Under the pieces are notes generated by a model. The model was not told the origin of the DNA and searched no databases. It was given only the letters and a program-made list of their open reading frames with translations. The position numbers and the translations under genes are program-made. A stretch of 64,000 bases of DNA from Brachybacterium endophyticum (GTDB lineage: Bacteria; Actinomycetota; Actinomycetes; Actinomycetales; Dermabacteraceae): contig NZ_QFKX01000008.1 of assembly GCF_003130585.1 (NCBI RefSeq), forward strand, positions 1 to 64,000. Direction: 5' to 3'. Positions 8,158 to 17,522 of this stretch are shown piece by piece (the stretch's first letter is position 1; every line of letters starts with the position of its first letter).

Positions 8158-9540
8158 ATGCCCGAGCCTGCCCCCGCCCCGCGCGTCGCGGTGCTCGTGC
8201 ACAACGACGCCGCGAACGACTCGCGGGTCCTCAAGGAGTCCGCGTCACTGCGCGGCGCCGGGATGCGCGTGCGGATCATCGCCGTCGAGCGGCGGCTGAA
8301 GGGACACGCGGCCGGGATCACGGAGCTGGCCGAGCACCTGGACCTCCAGCGCGTCCCCGAGTTCGCTCTCGAACGGATCGCACCGCGGCTCACCCGGCTG
8401 ACGCGGCGTCCTGCCGGCGACGGGACGCCGGCGCCGGCCCCCGCCGCCGGGGGCGGTGCCGATCGACCTGTCCCTCCCCCGTCGCGGATCCGCGACGTGG
8501 CCGTGCGGACGGGCATGCGGATCGCCGCGGACCTCGGTCGGCGCGCCTACCGCACGGTCGAGCTGGGCACCTGGTGGTGGCGCTCGGCCCGGGCCGGGCA
8601 CGCCTTCGCGCCCCAGGTCGTGCACGCCAACGACACCAATGCCCTGGTGCCGGCCCTCGCGATCCAGCTGCTGGGCAGGCAGGCAGGGCGCGACGTGCGC
8701 CTGGTCCTGGATTCCCACGAGCTGTGGCGCCACCGCAACGTGCCCGAGCACAGGCTGCTCGCCCCGCTCCTGGACGCCCTCGTCGAGCATCTGGCCGTGC
8801 CCCGGGCCGACGCCGTCATGACGGTCTCCCCCTCGATCGCCGCCTGGCTGCAGCGCACCTACGCACTGCCGGAGCCGCCGGTCCTGGTGCGCAACGTTCC
8901 GGTCGCCGGTCCCGTCCCGGAGCGCTCCCAGGGGGTTCTGCGCGAGCGGGCGGGGCTCTCGTCGTCGGACCGGGTGATCGCCTACGGCGGACGGATCACG
9001 ACCTCCCGCGGGATCGAGGAGACCCTCGCCGCACTCCCCCATCTCCCGCCCGACGTGCACCTGGTGCTGCTGGGCTACGGCGAGGAGGACTACCTCGCCC
9101 GCGTGCAAGAGGCCGCGCGTGCCGCCGGGGTCACAGGTCGCCTGCACCTGGTGGGTGCGGTCGCCCCCGACCAGGTCTCGACGGCGCTGGCCGACGGCGA
9201 CGTCGCCGTCGTGCACGTGCAGCCGGTGTGCCTGTCCTACCGCTACGCGCTGCCCAACAAGCTGTTCGAGTCGATCCGGGCGGGCCTGCCGATCGCCGCG
9301 GCCGACCTGCCGGACATGCGGGCCGTCGTCGAGGAGCTCGGCGTGGGCGAGGTCTTCGCGAGCGAGGACCCGCGCGAGCTCGCCGCCGCCCTGCTGCGGA
9401 TCCTCGAGCACCCCGAGACCTACCGCGCGCGCGCCCGCGCCGTCGCCCCCGAGCTGACCTGGGAGCACGAGGCCGAGCGGATGCTCGAGGCCTATCGACG
9501 GGCGATGGCCGGCACCCGAGGGACGGAGGATCCGGCATGA
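8158..9540 (+). CDS. Glycosyltransferase family 4
   Basis: A 460-residue GT-B glycosyltransferase. The N-terminal domain carries VAVLVHNDAANDSRVLKE, then a Pro/Ala-rich linker (about residues 80-100) and VVHANDTNALVPALA. The C-terminal donor domain has YGGRITTSRGIEET, HLVLLGYGEED and YALPNKLFESIRAGLPI. An ATG further upstream at 8107 is possible, but the ATG at 8158 is favoured because CAGGAG precedes it and the family similarity begins there. It leads a three-gene coupled run with the genes at 9537 and 10658. Its HANDTNAL and LPNKLFE segments resemble those in the gene at 11798-12922, suggesting related enzymes. The substrate is unknown. Confidence 0.85.
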   Translation: MPEPAPAPRVAVLVHNDAANDSRVLKESASLRGAGMRVRIIAVERRLKGHAAGITELAEHLDLQRVPEFALERIAPRLTRLTRRPAGDGTPAPAPAAGGGADRPVPPPSRIRDVAVRTGMRIAADLGRRAYRTVELGTWWWRSARAGHAFAPQVVHANDTNALVPALAIQLLGRQAGRDVRLVLDSHELWRHRNVPEHRLLAPLLDALVEHLAVPRADAVMTVSPSIAAWLQRTYALPEPPVLVRNVPVAGPVPERSQGVLRERAGLSSSDRVIAYGGRITTSRGIEETLAALPHLPPDVHLVLLGYGEEDYLARVQEAARAAGVTGRLHLVGAVAPDQVSTALADGDVAVVHVQPVCLSYRYALPNKLFESIRAGLPIAAADLPDMRAVVEELGVGEVFASEDPRELAAALLRILEHPETYRARARAVAPELTWEHEAERMLEAYRRAMAGTRGTEDPA

Positions 9541-10661
9541 GGGCGACGCTGGTGACCACCTGGTTCCCGACCGCGATCGCGCCCTCGCGCGGCTCCTTCG
9601 TGGCGCGCGACGCGCTCGCGATCGCCGAGCACGCCGAGGTGCGCCTGGTGCACCTGGTGCCCCCGGCCGACGACGACGGCACCCGGCGCCTGGTCCACGA
9701 GGGCATCGACGTGCTGCGGGTCCCGATGGACCCCCGTCGGCCCGACCAGATCCTGCGCGCCTCCCGGACGCTCGCTGCAGCCATGGCGGACGCGGACGTG
9801 GTCCACTCGATGGCCTTCTCGACGCTGCTGCCCCTCGCCCTGCGCCGTCCGCGCGCCCCGTGGCTGCATACCGAGCACTGGTCGGCCCTGACCACGCCGG
9901 GGACGCTGTCCGCGCCGGCCCGTCTCGCCCTGCCCGCGCTCACACGCCTGCTGGCCGGCCCGGACCGCGCGACGGCGGTCTGCGAGTACCTCGCCGAGCC
10001 GCTGCGGCGAGCGCGCGGGCACCGCCCCACCGACGTGGTGCCCTGCGTCGTCGACCCGGGCCCGCTGGTCCCGCGACGCGCCCGGAGCGACCGCACCCTG
10101 CGCCTGGTCTCCACCGGCGGGCTCATCGACCGCAAGGACCCGCTGACCGCCGTGCGCACGCTCGCCGTGCTCGCGGCGCGCGGTGTCGACGTGCACCTCG
10201 AGTGGCTCGGCGAGGGCCCGCTGCGCGAGCGCACCCTCACCCTGGCCCGCGAGCTGCAGGTCGCACATCGACTCTCCCTGCCGGGGACGGCGAGCCCCGA
10301 GGGGGTGCGGGAGGCCCTCGGCCGCGCCGACGTGTTCTTCGGACCCACCCGGGCCGACAACTTCTTCGTCTCGGCCGCCGAGGCGATCGTCGCCGGGCGC
10401 CCCGTGGTGCTCGGCGCGACCGGAGGCCAGGGCGAGTACGTCGAGGAGTCCGTGGGCGCGCTGATCGACGCGCAGGACCCGGAGCGGTACGCCACCGCGA
10501 TCACCGACCTCGACGCCCGCACGCGGGAGCTCAGCAGCGAGCAGATCGCCGCGACCATCGGCGAGCGCTTCTCCTCCCGGGCCGTCGGAGCGGCCTACGC
10601 CGCCCAGTACACGCGCCTGCTCGACGAGGCGGAGGGCGAGCGCGCGGAGGGCGAGCGATGA
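9537..10661 (+). CDS. Glycosyltransferase family 4
   Basis: A 374-residue retaining glycosyltransferase. It begins TLVTTWFPTAIAPSRGSFVARDA, typical of the GT4 acceptor domain. HTEHWSALTTPG and TAVCEYLAEPLRR follow. The donor domain has STGGLIDRKDP, EWLGEGPLRE and FFGPTRADNFFVSAAEAIVAGRPVV; the E-x-x-x-AGRPVV part contacts the nucleotide sugar. Both ends overlap neighbours through ATGA, so it is co-translated with the glycosyltransferase genes on either side. Sugar and linkage cannot be told from sequence. Confidence 0.85.
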   Translation: MRATLVTTWFPTAIAPSRGSFVARDALAIAEHAEVRLVHLVPPADDDGTRRLVHEGIDVLRVPMDPRRPDQILRASRTLAAAMADADVVHSMAFSTLLPLALRRPRAPWLHTEHWSALTTPGTLSAPARLALPALTRLLAGPDRATAVCEYLAEPLRRARGHRPTDVVPCVVDPGPLVPRRARSDRTLRLVSTGGLIDRKDPLTAVRTLAVLAARGVDVHLEWLGEGPLRERTLTLARELQVAHRLSLPGTASPEGVREALGRADVFFGPTRADNFFVSAAEAIVAGRPVVLGATGGQGEYVEESVGALIDAQDPERYATAITDLDARTRELSSEQIAATIGERFSSRAVGAAYAAQYTRLLDEAEGERAEGER

Positions 10662-11791
10662 GCACACCCCGTCCGAGCGCACCCGATGCGACCACCGGGC
10701 AGAAGCCGGTCGACGTCGTCATCGCCTGCCACACCCCTGAGCGGCCCGTCGGCCGCGCGGTCGCCTCGATCCTCGAGGGCAACGCCGAGCACGCCGACGT
10801 GACCGTCGTGGCCCACAACCGCCCCGCCGAGGAGATCCGCGGAGCGATCCGGCCCGAGCACCGCGAGAGCGTGCGGATCCTCGAGCACCGCGACACCCTC
10901 CGCTCCGCCTCCGGCCCCTTCAACGCAGGGATGCGGGAGGACGGCGCCCCCTTCGTGGCGATCATGGGCTCGGACGACACCCTCGCCCCCGGTGCGGTGG
11001 CCTCGTGGCTCGCCGTGCAGGAGGCCACCGCCGCGGAGTTCGTGATCACCCGCCTCGCCCTCGGGACCGCGGGGCACGGCGTGCCGACACCCGCGGTGCG
11101 GATGCTGCGCAGCGGGCGCGTGGACCTGGTGCACGATCGCCTGGCCTACCGCTCGGCGCCGCTGGGGCTGATGAGCCGGGCCATGCTGCGCCGCACCGGC
11201 GCGCAACTGGTCGAGGGTGCCACCGTCGGCGGCGACGTCGCCATGGTGACCCGCCTGATGGCGAGCGTGCCCACGGCCTACGACCGCTTCGGCCCGCCCT
11301 ACGTGATCGGCGAGGACGCCGGCGACCGCGTCACCTACGTGATCCGCCCGATGCGCGAGCAGCTCGGCTTCTTCCCCGACCTGCTCGAGGCCGACTGGTT
11401 CGCCGCGCTCCCCTGCCCCGCGCGCCGCGCGATCGGCACCAAGCTGCTGCGCATCCACGTGTTCGGTGCCGTCTTCTACCGCCAGGACGCCCGCATCTGG
11501 ACCGCGGAGGAGCGCGAGTCCCTCGCCCGGATCACGGCCGACGTGCTCCGCGCAGCACCCGGCTGCGAGCGTCCGCTCTCGCGCGCGGACCGGCGGCTGC
11601 TCGATGCCTGCGGGGATCCTGCGATCGACGCCGCCGAGCTGATGACCGCCGCGCGCGACCGCCGCCGACACGGACGGCCCGCGACGCTGTTGCCCCGCGA
11701 GATCACCCAGCTGCTCGCCCGCGAGGCACCGCCGCGGTTCATGGCATCGTCGCTCGCCGTGCAGATGCTGCCGCGACTGCGCAGGGGCTGA
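10658..11791 (+). CDS. Glycosyltransferase family 2
   Basis: A 377-residue inverting GT2-type enzyme. Visible are VDVVIACHTPERPVGRAVASI at the N-terminus, RSASGPFNAGM, and the donor/metal motif IMGSDDTLAPGAV near residue 105. The C-terminal half, with YVIRPMREQLGFFPDLLEADWF, has no motif that I recognise. No membrane helix is evident, so it works on the cytoplasmic side. The start overlaps the preceding stop. Its end is six bases from the convergent gene at 11798, with no room for a separate terminator. Confidence 0.8.
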   Translation: MSTPRPSAPDATTGQKPVDVVIACHTPERPVGRAVASILEGNAEHADVTVVAHNRPAEEIRGAIRPEHRESVRILEHRDTLRSASGPFNAGMREDGAPFVAIMGSDDTLAPGAVASWLAVQEATAAEFVITRLALGTAGHGVPTPAVRMLRSGRVDLVHDRLAYRSAPLGLMSRAMLRRTGAQLVEGATVGGDVAMVTRLMASVPTAYDRFGPPYVIGEDAGDRVTYVIRPMREQLGFFPDLLEADWFAALPCPARRAIGTKLLRIHVFGAVFYRQDARIWTAEERESLARITADVLRAAPGCERPLSRADRRLLDACGDPAIDAAELMTAARDRRRHGRPATLLPREITQLLAREAPPRFMASSLAVQMLPRLRRG

Positions 11792-11797
11792 GGGCCC

Positions 11798-12922
11798 TCA
11801 TTCCCCCAGGATCGCCGCGACGGCCTTCTCCCACGTCCGGACCTGCCGTTCGGCGCTGAGCGCGGACGCGGCCGCGTCGGACGCCTGCTTCCACCGGTCG
11901 ATGGTCTCGTCCGTCAGGCCCGCGATCTGCAGATGCATCGCCGCCGCGTCGGCAGCGGGCAGCACCTCGCCGATCCCGTGCTCGCGCACCAGCTCGGCCA
12001 TGTCCGGGGAGGGGCCGACGATCACGCCCGTGCGCGCCTGCACGGCCTCGAACAGCTTGTTGGGGAGGGAGTGGGTCAGGTTGAAGGTCGTGTTCGGGAA
12101 GACCACGAGGGAGACGTCGTACTCGGCGACGGTGTCCACGAGCTGCGGGTAGGGCACCGGGTCGCGCAGCGCGACACCGGGGACCTCCTCGGCCAGAGCC
12201 CTCAGGCGCTCGATGTACCCGGGCTCGCTGGGCATCAGCATGAGGTCGAGCCTCGCGTGCCCCTCGAGTCCGCGCATCGCCTCGATCATCGCCTCGAGGT
12301 GGCGGTTGGCGCGGGCGACGCCCGTGTGGAGGAGCCGGATCGGGGCGCCCGTCGGCCGCACGGGCAGGTCCCGCTCGGCGGAGGCGTTGGTGACGACCTC
12401 GACCTCGATGCCGAAACGGGCGGAGTACTCGCGGGCGAGCCCCGGGGAGACCGTGGTCGCCGAGGCGACCCGCGGCAGGCACGTGCGGCACAGCCAGCGC
12501 TGGTAGGGCGCGACGAACCAGCGCCAGGAGCGCTGGTGCTCCTTCTCGCGGGGCGCGTACTCGTGCAGGTCGGCGTGCACGCCCCGTCGGGGCCGGAGCC
12601 AGAGGGCGAGCGGCAGGGTGTTGGTGTCGTTGGCGAGCACCGCGTCCATCGTGCCCACGCGGTCGGCGAGGAGGTCACGGGCGGCGCGGACGGCGCTCAT
12701 CCCCCAGTAGGCGCCGCGGAAGCGACGGGTGAGCAGGTGCTGCTTGGAGCTGGGCCAGGCGCGCGTGCCCTCGGGGATCTCCACGTGCTCCACGTCCGGG
12801 TGCGGGCGCGGCCCGAAGCCGACCGTCGTCACCCGGTACCGCGGGGCGAAGAGGTCGATCTGCCGCTGCACCCGCGGATCGCTCTCCAGACGGGAGAAGG
12901 ACAGGATCAGCAGCCTGCTCAT
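11798..12922 (-). CDS. Glycosyltransferase family 4
   Basis: A 374-residue GT-B glycosyltransferase starting MSRLLILSFSRLESDPRVQRQI, the opening typical of GT4 enzymes. AVLANDTNTLPLALWLR, DLHEYAPREKEHQRSWRWF and the donor-domain motif FNLTHSLPNKLFEAVQARTGVIVGP (shown in part) are present. The similarity of its NDTN and LPNKLFE blocks to the gene at 8158 suggests a shared ancestor. The start overlaps the stop of the ABC exporter by four bases, so export and transfer functions are co-expressed. The substrate is unknown. Confidence 0.8.
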   Translation of the reverse strand: MSRLLILSFSRLESDPRVQRQIDLFAPRYRVTTVGFGPRPHPDVEHVEIPEGTRAWPSSKQHLLTRRFRGAYWGMSAVRAARDLLADRVGTMDAVLANDTNTLPLALWLRPRRGVHADLHEYAPREKEHQRSWRWFVAPYQRWLCRTCLPRVASATTVSPGLAREYSARFGIEVEVVTNASAERDLPVRPTGAPIRLLHTGVARANRHLEAMIEAMRGLEGHARLDLMLMPSEPGYIERLRALAEEVPGVALRDPVPYPQLVDTVAEYDVSLVVFPNTTFNLTHSLPNKLFEAVQARTGVIVGPSPDMAELVREHGIGEVLPAADAAAMHLQIAGLTDETIDRWKQASDAAASALSAERQVRTWEKAVAAILGE

Positions 12923-14772
12923 CGCTCGCCCACTCCCTGCTCCCCCGTCTCCTGCTGCGCGTCCGAGCGCTGCACGCCGCCTCCGAGACCTGCGAGCGCC
13001 GCCTGCTCGGCGAAGGCGGGCACGGCCGCGACGACCTCCTGGAAGCTGCCCTGGGCGAGCACCTGGCCCTCCTGCATGTAGAACACGACGTCGCAGTGCT
13101 GGATGGTCGCCAGGCGGTGGGCGATGGTGATGGTGGTGACCTGCTCGCCGAGCTCGCGGATGCCCGCAGTGACGGCTGCCTCGGTGGCGGTGTCCAGCGC
13201 GCTCGTTGCCTCGTCGAGCACGAGCACGCGGGGTTCGGCGTACAGGCCGCGGGCGATGCCGAGCCGCTGGCGCTGACCGCCGGAGAGGGTCGTGCCCCGC
13301 TCGCCGACGCGGCCGTGGATCCCCTCGGGTCTCTCCTCGATGACCTCCAGCAGCTGGGCGCGCTGCAGGGCCTCGCGCACCCGGTCCTCGTCCACGTCCG
13401 CGGGATCCCACGTGAGCGCCACGTTCTCCCCCACGGAGACGTCGAACAGGGCGACCTCCTGGGGGACGTAGCCGACCTGGGAGCGCCACTGCCGCATGAC
13501 GGTGGTGATGTCCTGGCCGCCCACCAGGATCCGGCCGCGGCTCGGCGCCAGCAGGCCCAGCAGCAGGTCGACCATCGTGGACTTCCCGGCCCCGGAGGTC
13601 CCCACGAAGGCGACCGAGGACCCCGCCGGGATCCGCAGGGAGACGTCCCGGACGGCGGGCTCCTCGCGGCTGGGGTAGACGAAGGAGACGTCCTCGAGGA
13701 CGATGTCGCGCCGCTCGTCGGCCCCGAGCTGCGCGGAGTCGGGGCTCTCGGTGCGGGTGACGGCCTCGCGGGCCTGCTCGATGTCGTCGATGATGTAGTC
13801 GGAGAACGCGGCGTTGGTGAGGATGCGGTTCTGGGTGGACTGGAAGCGGGTCAGCGAGGGCACCAGACGGAAGCCCGCGACGCCGAACAGCGCGACCGAG
13901 GACAGGGCGCCCTGCGGCCCGCCCGAGAGGTAGCCGACCCCGCCGACGACGACGAAGCCGCCCACCAGCCCCGCCTCGAGCACGAAGCGCGGCATCTGGT
14001 TGTAGTACTGGGCGAAGGCGCGGGTCTGGGAGGCCAGATCGCGGCGGTCGGCGACGATCTGCTCGACCTGCTTCTCGTTCCCCTTCAGGGTGATCTCCTT
14101 GAGGGAGGAGAGCACCTCGCCGAGCAGGCGCACCACGCGGATCGAGTTGTCGCGGTTCACGGCGCCGTTCCTCACCGCCAGCGGCGAGATCACGCGGGAC
14201 ATGACCAGGGCGACCAGGCCCAGGTAGAGCGTGGTCGCGAGCGCGAGCTTCCAGTCCATGACGAACAGGCCCACGGTGATCACCGCGATCGTCGCGAACT
14301 CGCTGACCACGGTCATCGACGGCATCAGGACGTTGGCGACGACGGCCGCGACGCCCGAGTCGACCATCCGGATGATCTCCTGGCTGGAGCGGGAGGTGCG
14401 GTCGACCCAGGGGGCCGACATGTAGGAGCGGAACAGCATCTGGCCGATGGCGACCTCGTGCTTGGCGAAGCGTTTGGTGGCCTCCCGGATCGCCAGCAGG
14501 TTCAGCGCGCTCTTGACGATGGTGAGGACGACGAAGACGCCGACCAGAGCGACGATCTGCCCGAAGCCCACGAAGCGCCAGTGCACGATCGGGATCGTCA
14601 CCACGTCCTTGCCGCCGATCAGTCCCTGCAGGGCGACGGCCATAGCGCCGAGGGCGACCACGTCCAGTAGCGCGAGCAGGCTCATGATGATCGCGAAGGT
14701 CCACAGGAACCGGCGGGCGTCCCGCGGGAGAACGGACAGCGTGCGCAGCACGGTCTGGACGGTGCGCTTCAC
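12919..14772 (-). CDS. ABC exporter, fused membrane and ATPase domains (PglK-like flippase type)
   Basis: A 617-residue half-transporter that should dimerise. The first 330 residues hold about six membrane helices. The ATPase domain follows, with Walker A GTSGAGKST near residue 395, Q-loop YVPQEVALF, signature LSGGQRQR, Walker B VLVLDEATSALD and the H-loop AHRLAT. The layout matches lipid-linked oligosaccharide flippases such as PglK and lipid A exporters. Inside a glycosyltransferase cluster, moving an undecaprenyl-linked sugar unit across the membrane is the likely job. The GTG start has GAAGGAAGG upstream. A TAGCGT box at 14860-14865 (minus strand) may be its -10 element. Confidence 0.85.
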   Translation of the reverse strand: MKRTVQTVLRTLSVLPRDARRFLWTFAIIMSLLALLDVVALGAMAVALQGLIGGKDVVTIPIVHWRFVGFGQIVALVGVFVVLTIVKSALNLLAIREATKRFAKHEVAIGQMLFRSYMSAPWVDRTSRSSQEIIRMVDSGVAAVVANVLMPSMTVVSEFATIAVITVGLFVMDWKLALATTLYLGLVALVMSRVISPLAVRNGAVNRDNSIRVVRLLGEVLSSLKEITLKGNEKQVEQIVADRRDLASQTRAFAQYYNQMPRFVLEAGLVGGFVVVGGVGYLSGGPQGALSSVALFGVAGFRLVPSLTRFQSTQNRILTNAAFSDYIIDDIEQAREAVTRTESPDSAQLGADERRDIVLEDVSFVYPSREEPAVRDVSLRIPAGSSVAFVGTSGAGKSTMVDLLLGLLAPSRGRILVGGQDITTVMRQWRSQVGYVPQEVALFDVSVGENVALTWDPADVDEDRVREALQRAQLLEVIEERPEGIHGRVGERGTTLSGGQRQRLGIARGLYAEPRVLVLDEATSALDTATEAAVTAGIRELGEQVTTITIAHRLATIQHCDVVFYMQEGQVLAQGSFQEVVAAVPAFAEQAALAGLGGGVQRSDAQQETGEQGVGER

Positions 14773-14952
14773 AGGGGCCTTCCTTCGAGGGTGGTGCGAT
14801 CACGACCGGGTCCGACGTCGGCCGACGGGACCTCGGCGCGGGATGCGCACGGTGCGCTCACGCTACCGTGCCGAGCCCCGCAGAACGCGCTCACCGGGGC
14901 GCGTGCGGCGCTCGGCACAGCGACGATCGCTCTGCGGCCACCGCTGCTGCGC

Positions 14953-16482
14953 TCAGGCCTGTGGCGCGGACAGCGCTGCGACGTAGCGCTCGGCGACGAC
15001 GTCCGGGGAGCGGCGGCGCACCACCCAGTCGCGTCCGGCGCGAGCGTGCTCGGCGTGCGAGCCCGTCCGCTGGATGCCCAGCACGCGAGCCGTGGCGGCC
15101 TCGAGGTCCTCGACCACCCAGTCCTCCGGGTAGATCAGTCGCGCGCCGCCGTAGTCGCGGACGTCCGGCCAGTCGCGCACGATCGGCACGCACCCCGCTG
15201 CCAGTCCCTCCATCACGGCCTCGTGGACGGCCTCGACCAGGGAGGAGGAGATGATCCAGCCGGCCCCGGCGAGCAGCTGCGGGACGTCGTCCCGGCTGCC
15301 CAGGATCTCGACGGCGCCCTCGTCGAATCCGGCGAGGCGCTCGCGCACGGCTCGCTCGTGGAAGCTGTCCTCGTCGGCCGAGGCCGGCAGCGGCGGGCCG
15401 ATCAGCAGCAGACGGTAGCGCGGGTCCTCGGCGCGCAGGCGCGCGAGCAGGTCGAGGGTGAACAGCACGTCCTTGACCGGGCGCACCCAGCCCACCTGGG
15501 CGAGCAGGTGCGGGTCGCCGTGGCCGTCCGGCTCCTCCCCCAGCCCGCGGCCGAGGAAGTTGTCGACCTCGATGATCTCGCCGGCGCTCGCGAGATTCCC
15601 CGTGACGTGCTCGAGCAGCGAGCGCACGGGCGGGGAGACGAACAGGACGCGGTCCACGACCGGGAACACGGTGAGCAGCGGGAAGGGCGTGTAGACCTCG
15701 AAGCGGTGGAACCGGGCGACGGTGCGGCGCGGCATCGTCTGCAGCATCGAGACCCAGGTGAGGACGTGGTGCCCCCATTCGACCAGGACCGTGTCAGCCC
15801 ACTCGAACTGTTCGCGCAACGACTCGGGGGTGGGCAGGCGCTCCCCGGTCAGCGCAAGGCGCAGGCGTGCGCTCAGCACCCGTTCGCGGGTGGGGCGCTG
15901 ATCGGCGGGGAGGTCGTCGACCTCGAAGCGGCGGACGGCGAAGCCGCGGGAGCCGAGAGCCTCGATCACGGGCTCGGCGAACGTCCAGTTGCGCTGGGCG
16001 ATCACGAGCAGTCGGGTCGGCTCGCCCGACCTCGACCTCGACCCGGCGCCCGCCTGCTCGCCGCCCCCGTGTCCTCGGGGTGCGGGACGCTGCGGGCCCT
16101 GGTCCGTCTTCGGCAGGGCGAACAGCTCCCGGCCCACGGCGCTGTCGCGGAACGGAGCGAGGAACGCCGAGGGGTCGGCGGTCAGCGGTGAGGCCGACTC
16201 GGAGTAGTGGAGCGTGGGGTGGTAGGCGATCCGCAGTGCCTTGTCGAACCACAGCAGGCTCGCGGTGTGGTCGCCGGAGCGGAACAGGGCCGAGGAGCGC
16301 TCGAGCTCCTCCCGCATCTCGCGGTCCCGACCGGCGGGGTCCTCGCCGCCGTCCAGGCGGGCGACCAGGTCGAGGTAGCGGGCGCGGGCCCCGGCCGCCC
16401 CGGGCAGCACGCGGCCGGCCCGGGCACCGATGCGCAGGGCATGGCCTCGGGCCGCGCGCACGACCCCACGGGCACTGCTCAC
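14953..16482 (-). CDS. Glycosyltransferase, GT4-like with divergent N-terminal half
   Basis: A 509-residue protein. The C-terminal half is GT-B like: LAQVGWVRPVKDVLFTLDLL, YRLLLIGPPLP, ISSSLVEAVHEAVMEGLAAG and CVPIVRDWPDVRDYGG, which fits a donor-binding domain. The N-terminal half has the sequence LLVIAQRNWTFAEPVIEAL and a Gly/Arg-rich linker near residues 130-155. No signal peptide is seen. The start overlaps the stop of the wbpB-like gene (ATGA), linking it to the sugar-nucleotide genes. It may transfer the sugar they make; this is inferred from position. Confidence 0.75.
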   Translation of the reverse strand: MSSARGVVRAARGHALRIGARAGRVLPGAAGARARYLDLVARLDGGEDPAGRDREMREELERSSALFRSGDHTASLLWFDKALRIAYHPTLHYSESASPLTADPSAFLAPFRDSAVGRELFALPKTDQGPQRPAPRGHGGGEQAGAGSRSRSGEPTRLLVIAQRNWTFAEPVIEALGSRGFAVRRFEVDDLPADQRPTRERVLSARLRLALTGERLPTPESLREQFEWADTVLVEWGHHVLTWVSMLQTMPRRTVARFHRFEVYTPFPLLTVFPVVDRVLFVSPPVRSLLEHVTGNLASAGEIIEVDNFLGRGLGEEPDGHGDPHLLAQVGWVRPVKDVLFTLDLLARLRAEDPRYRLLLIGPPLPASADEDSFHERAVRERLAGFDEGAVEILGSRDDVPQLLAGAGWIISSSLVEAVHEAVMEGLAAGCVPIVRDWPDVRDYGGARLIYPEDWVVEDLEAATARVLGIQRTGSHAEHARAGRDWVVRRRSPDVVAERYVAALSAPQA

Positions 16483-17522
16483 GGCAGGTGCACCTGGTCC
16501 ACCGGGACCATGCGTCCCTCCTGGGCCGAGCGCAGCACCGCTTCGACGGCGCGGACCGTCTGCAGCCCCTCGCGCATGGTGACGATGTTGGACGCATCGC
16601 CGTTCACGGCATCGCGGAAGGCGGCGTGCTCGGTGGCGAGCGGTTCCGTGCGCCGCAGCGAGTAGCGCACCATGTCGCCCTCGCTGACACCGCGGAAGGA
16701 GGCCATCGACTCCCAGAGGTTGGTGGTGGCCTCGGCGTTGGCGTGGAAGCTGAGGTCGGCGTTGACGGTGTCGGCGACCAGCGCCCCCTTCTCGCCGGTG
16801 ACCACGGTGGTGCGTTCCTTGAACGGGGAGAGCCAGTTGACCAGGTGGCTGGTGACGGTGCCGTTGCGCAGCCGTCCGGAGACGCTGACCATGTCCTCGT
16901 CCTCGCGTCCCGAGCGGCGTGTCGAGAAGGCGGCGACGTCGGAGAAGTCGCTGTCGGCGACCCAGGCGGTGAGATCGAGGTCGTGGGTCGCCAGATCCTT
17001 GACGACGCCGACGTCGGCGATGCGGGCGGGGAACCCGCCCTGGCGGCGCGTGGAGATCTGGTAGATCTCCCCGAGCTGTCCGTCCGCGAGCCGGCGGCGC
17101 ATCTCCTGCAGGGCCGGGTTGTAGCGCTCGATGTAGCCCACGGCGCCGACCAGTCCGGCGCGCTCGTAGACGGTGGCGATCTCCTCGGCCTCGTCGATGT
17201 CGAAGGCGAGGGGCTTCTCCACCAGGCAGTGCACGCCCGCCTCGGCGAAGGCCAGGGCGACGTCGCGATGGAACTGGGTGGGCACGGCGATCACCGCGTA
17301 GTCGATGCCCGCCGCGATCAGGGCCGCGGCGTCGGGCAGGACGTCGTAACCGGCGGCGGCCCCGTGCGGGTCGCCCTGCGGATCGGCGACGGCGACCAGC
17401 TCGACGCCCTCGAGGGAGCGCAGGTTGCGGGCGTGGTGACGGCCCATCATGCCCAGGCCGATGAGGCCCGCCCGCAGCGGCCGGCCGCCGGTTGCTGCCG
17501 TCGCGGATCCCGTGGCGCTCAT
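16479..17522 (-). CDS. wbpB: Gfo/Idh/MocA oxidoreductase, WbpB-like UDP-GlcNAcA 3-dehydrogenase
   Basis: A 347-residue NAD(P)-dependent sugar oxidoreductase. The Rossmann motif is LIGLGMMGRHHARNL, the family motif is VEKPLAF with its catalytic Lys, and GYIERYNPA and KDLATHDLDL (DxxxH) lie in the substrate domain. WbpB/WlbA oxidises C3 of UDP-GlcNAcA so that an aminotransferase can add the 3-amino group. The wbpE-like aminotransferase gene lies directly upstream with an ATGA overlap, which strongly supports this role. Other Gfo/Idh/MocA enzymes have similar motifs, so the exact substrate relies on context. Confidence 0.85.
   Translation of the reverse strand: MSATGSATAATGGRPLRAGLIGLGMMGRHHARNLRSLEGVELVAVADPQGDPHGAAAGYDVLPDAAALIAAGIDYAVIAVPTQFHRDVALAFAEAGVHCLVEKPLAFDIDEAEEIATVYERAGLVGAVGYIERYNPALQEMRRRLADGQLGEIYQISTRRQGGFPARIADVGVVKDLATHDLDLTAWVADSDFSDVAAFSTRRSGREDEDMVSVSGRLRNGTVTSHLVNWLSPFKERTTVVTGEKGALVADTVNADLSFHANAEATTNLWESMASFRGVSEGDMVRYSLRRTEPLATEHAAFRDAVNGDASNIVTMREGLQTVRAVEAVLRSAQEGRMVPVDQVHLP

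Noticed and set aside
12923-14803. Very long minus-strand reading joining the ABC exporter region and the glycosyltransferase at 11798
   Set aside because: The upstream part is an Arg-rich out-of-frame reading of the ABC exporter gene, which has a clear product in another frame.
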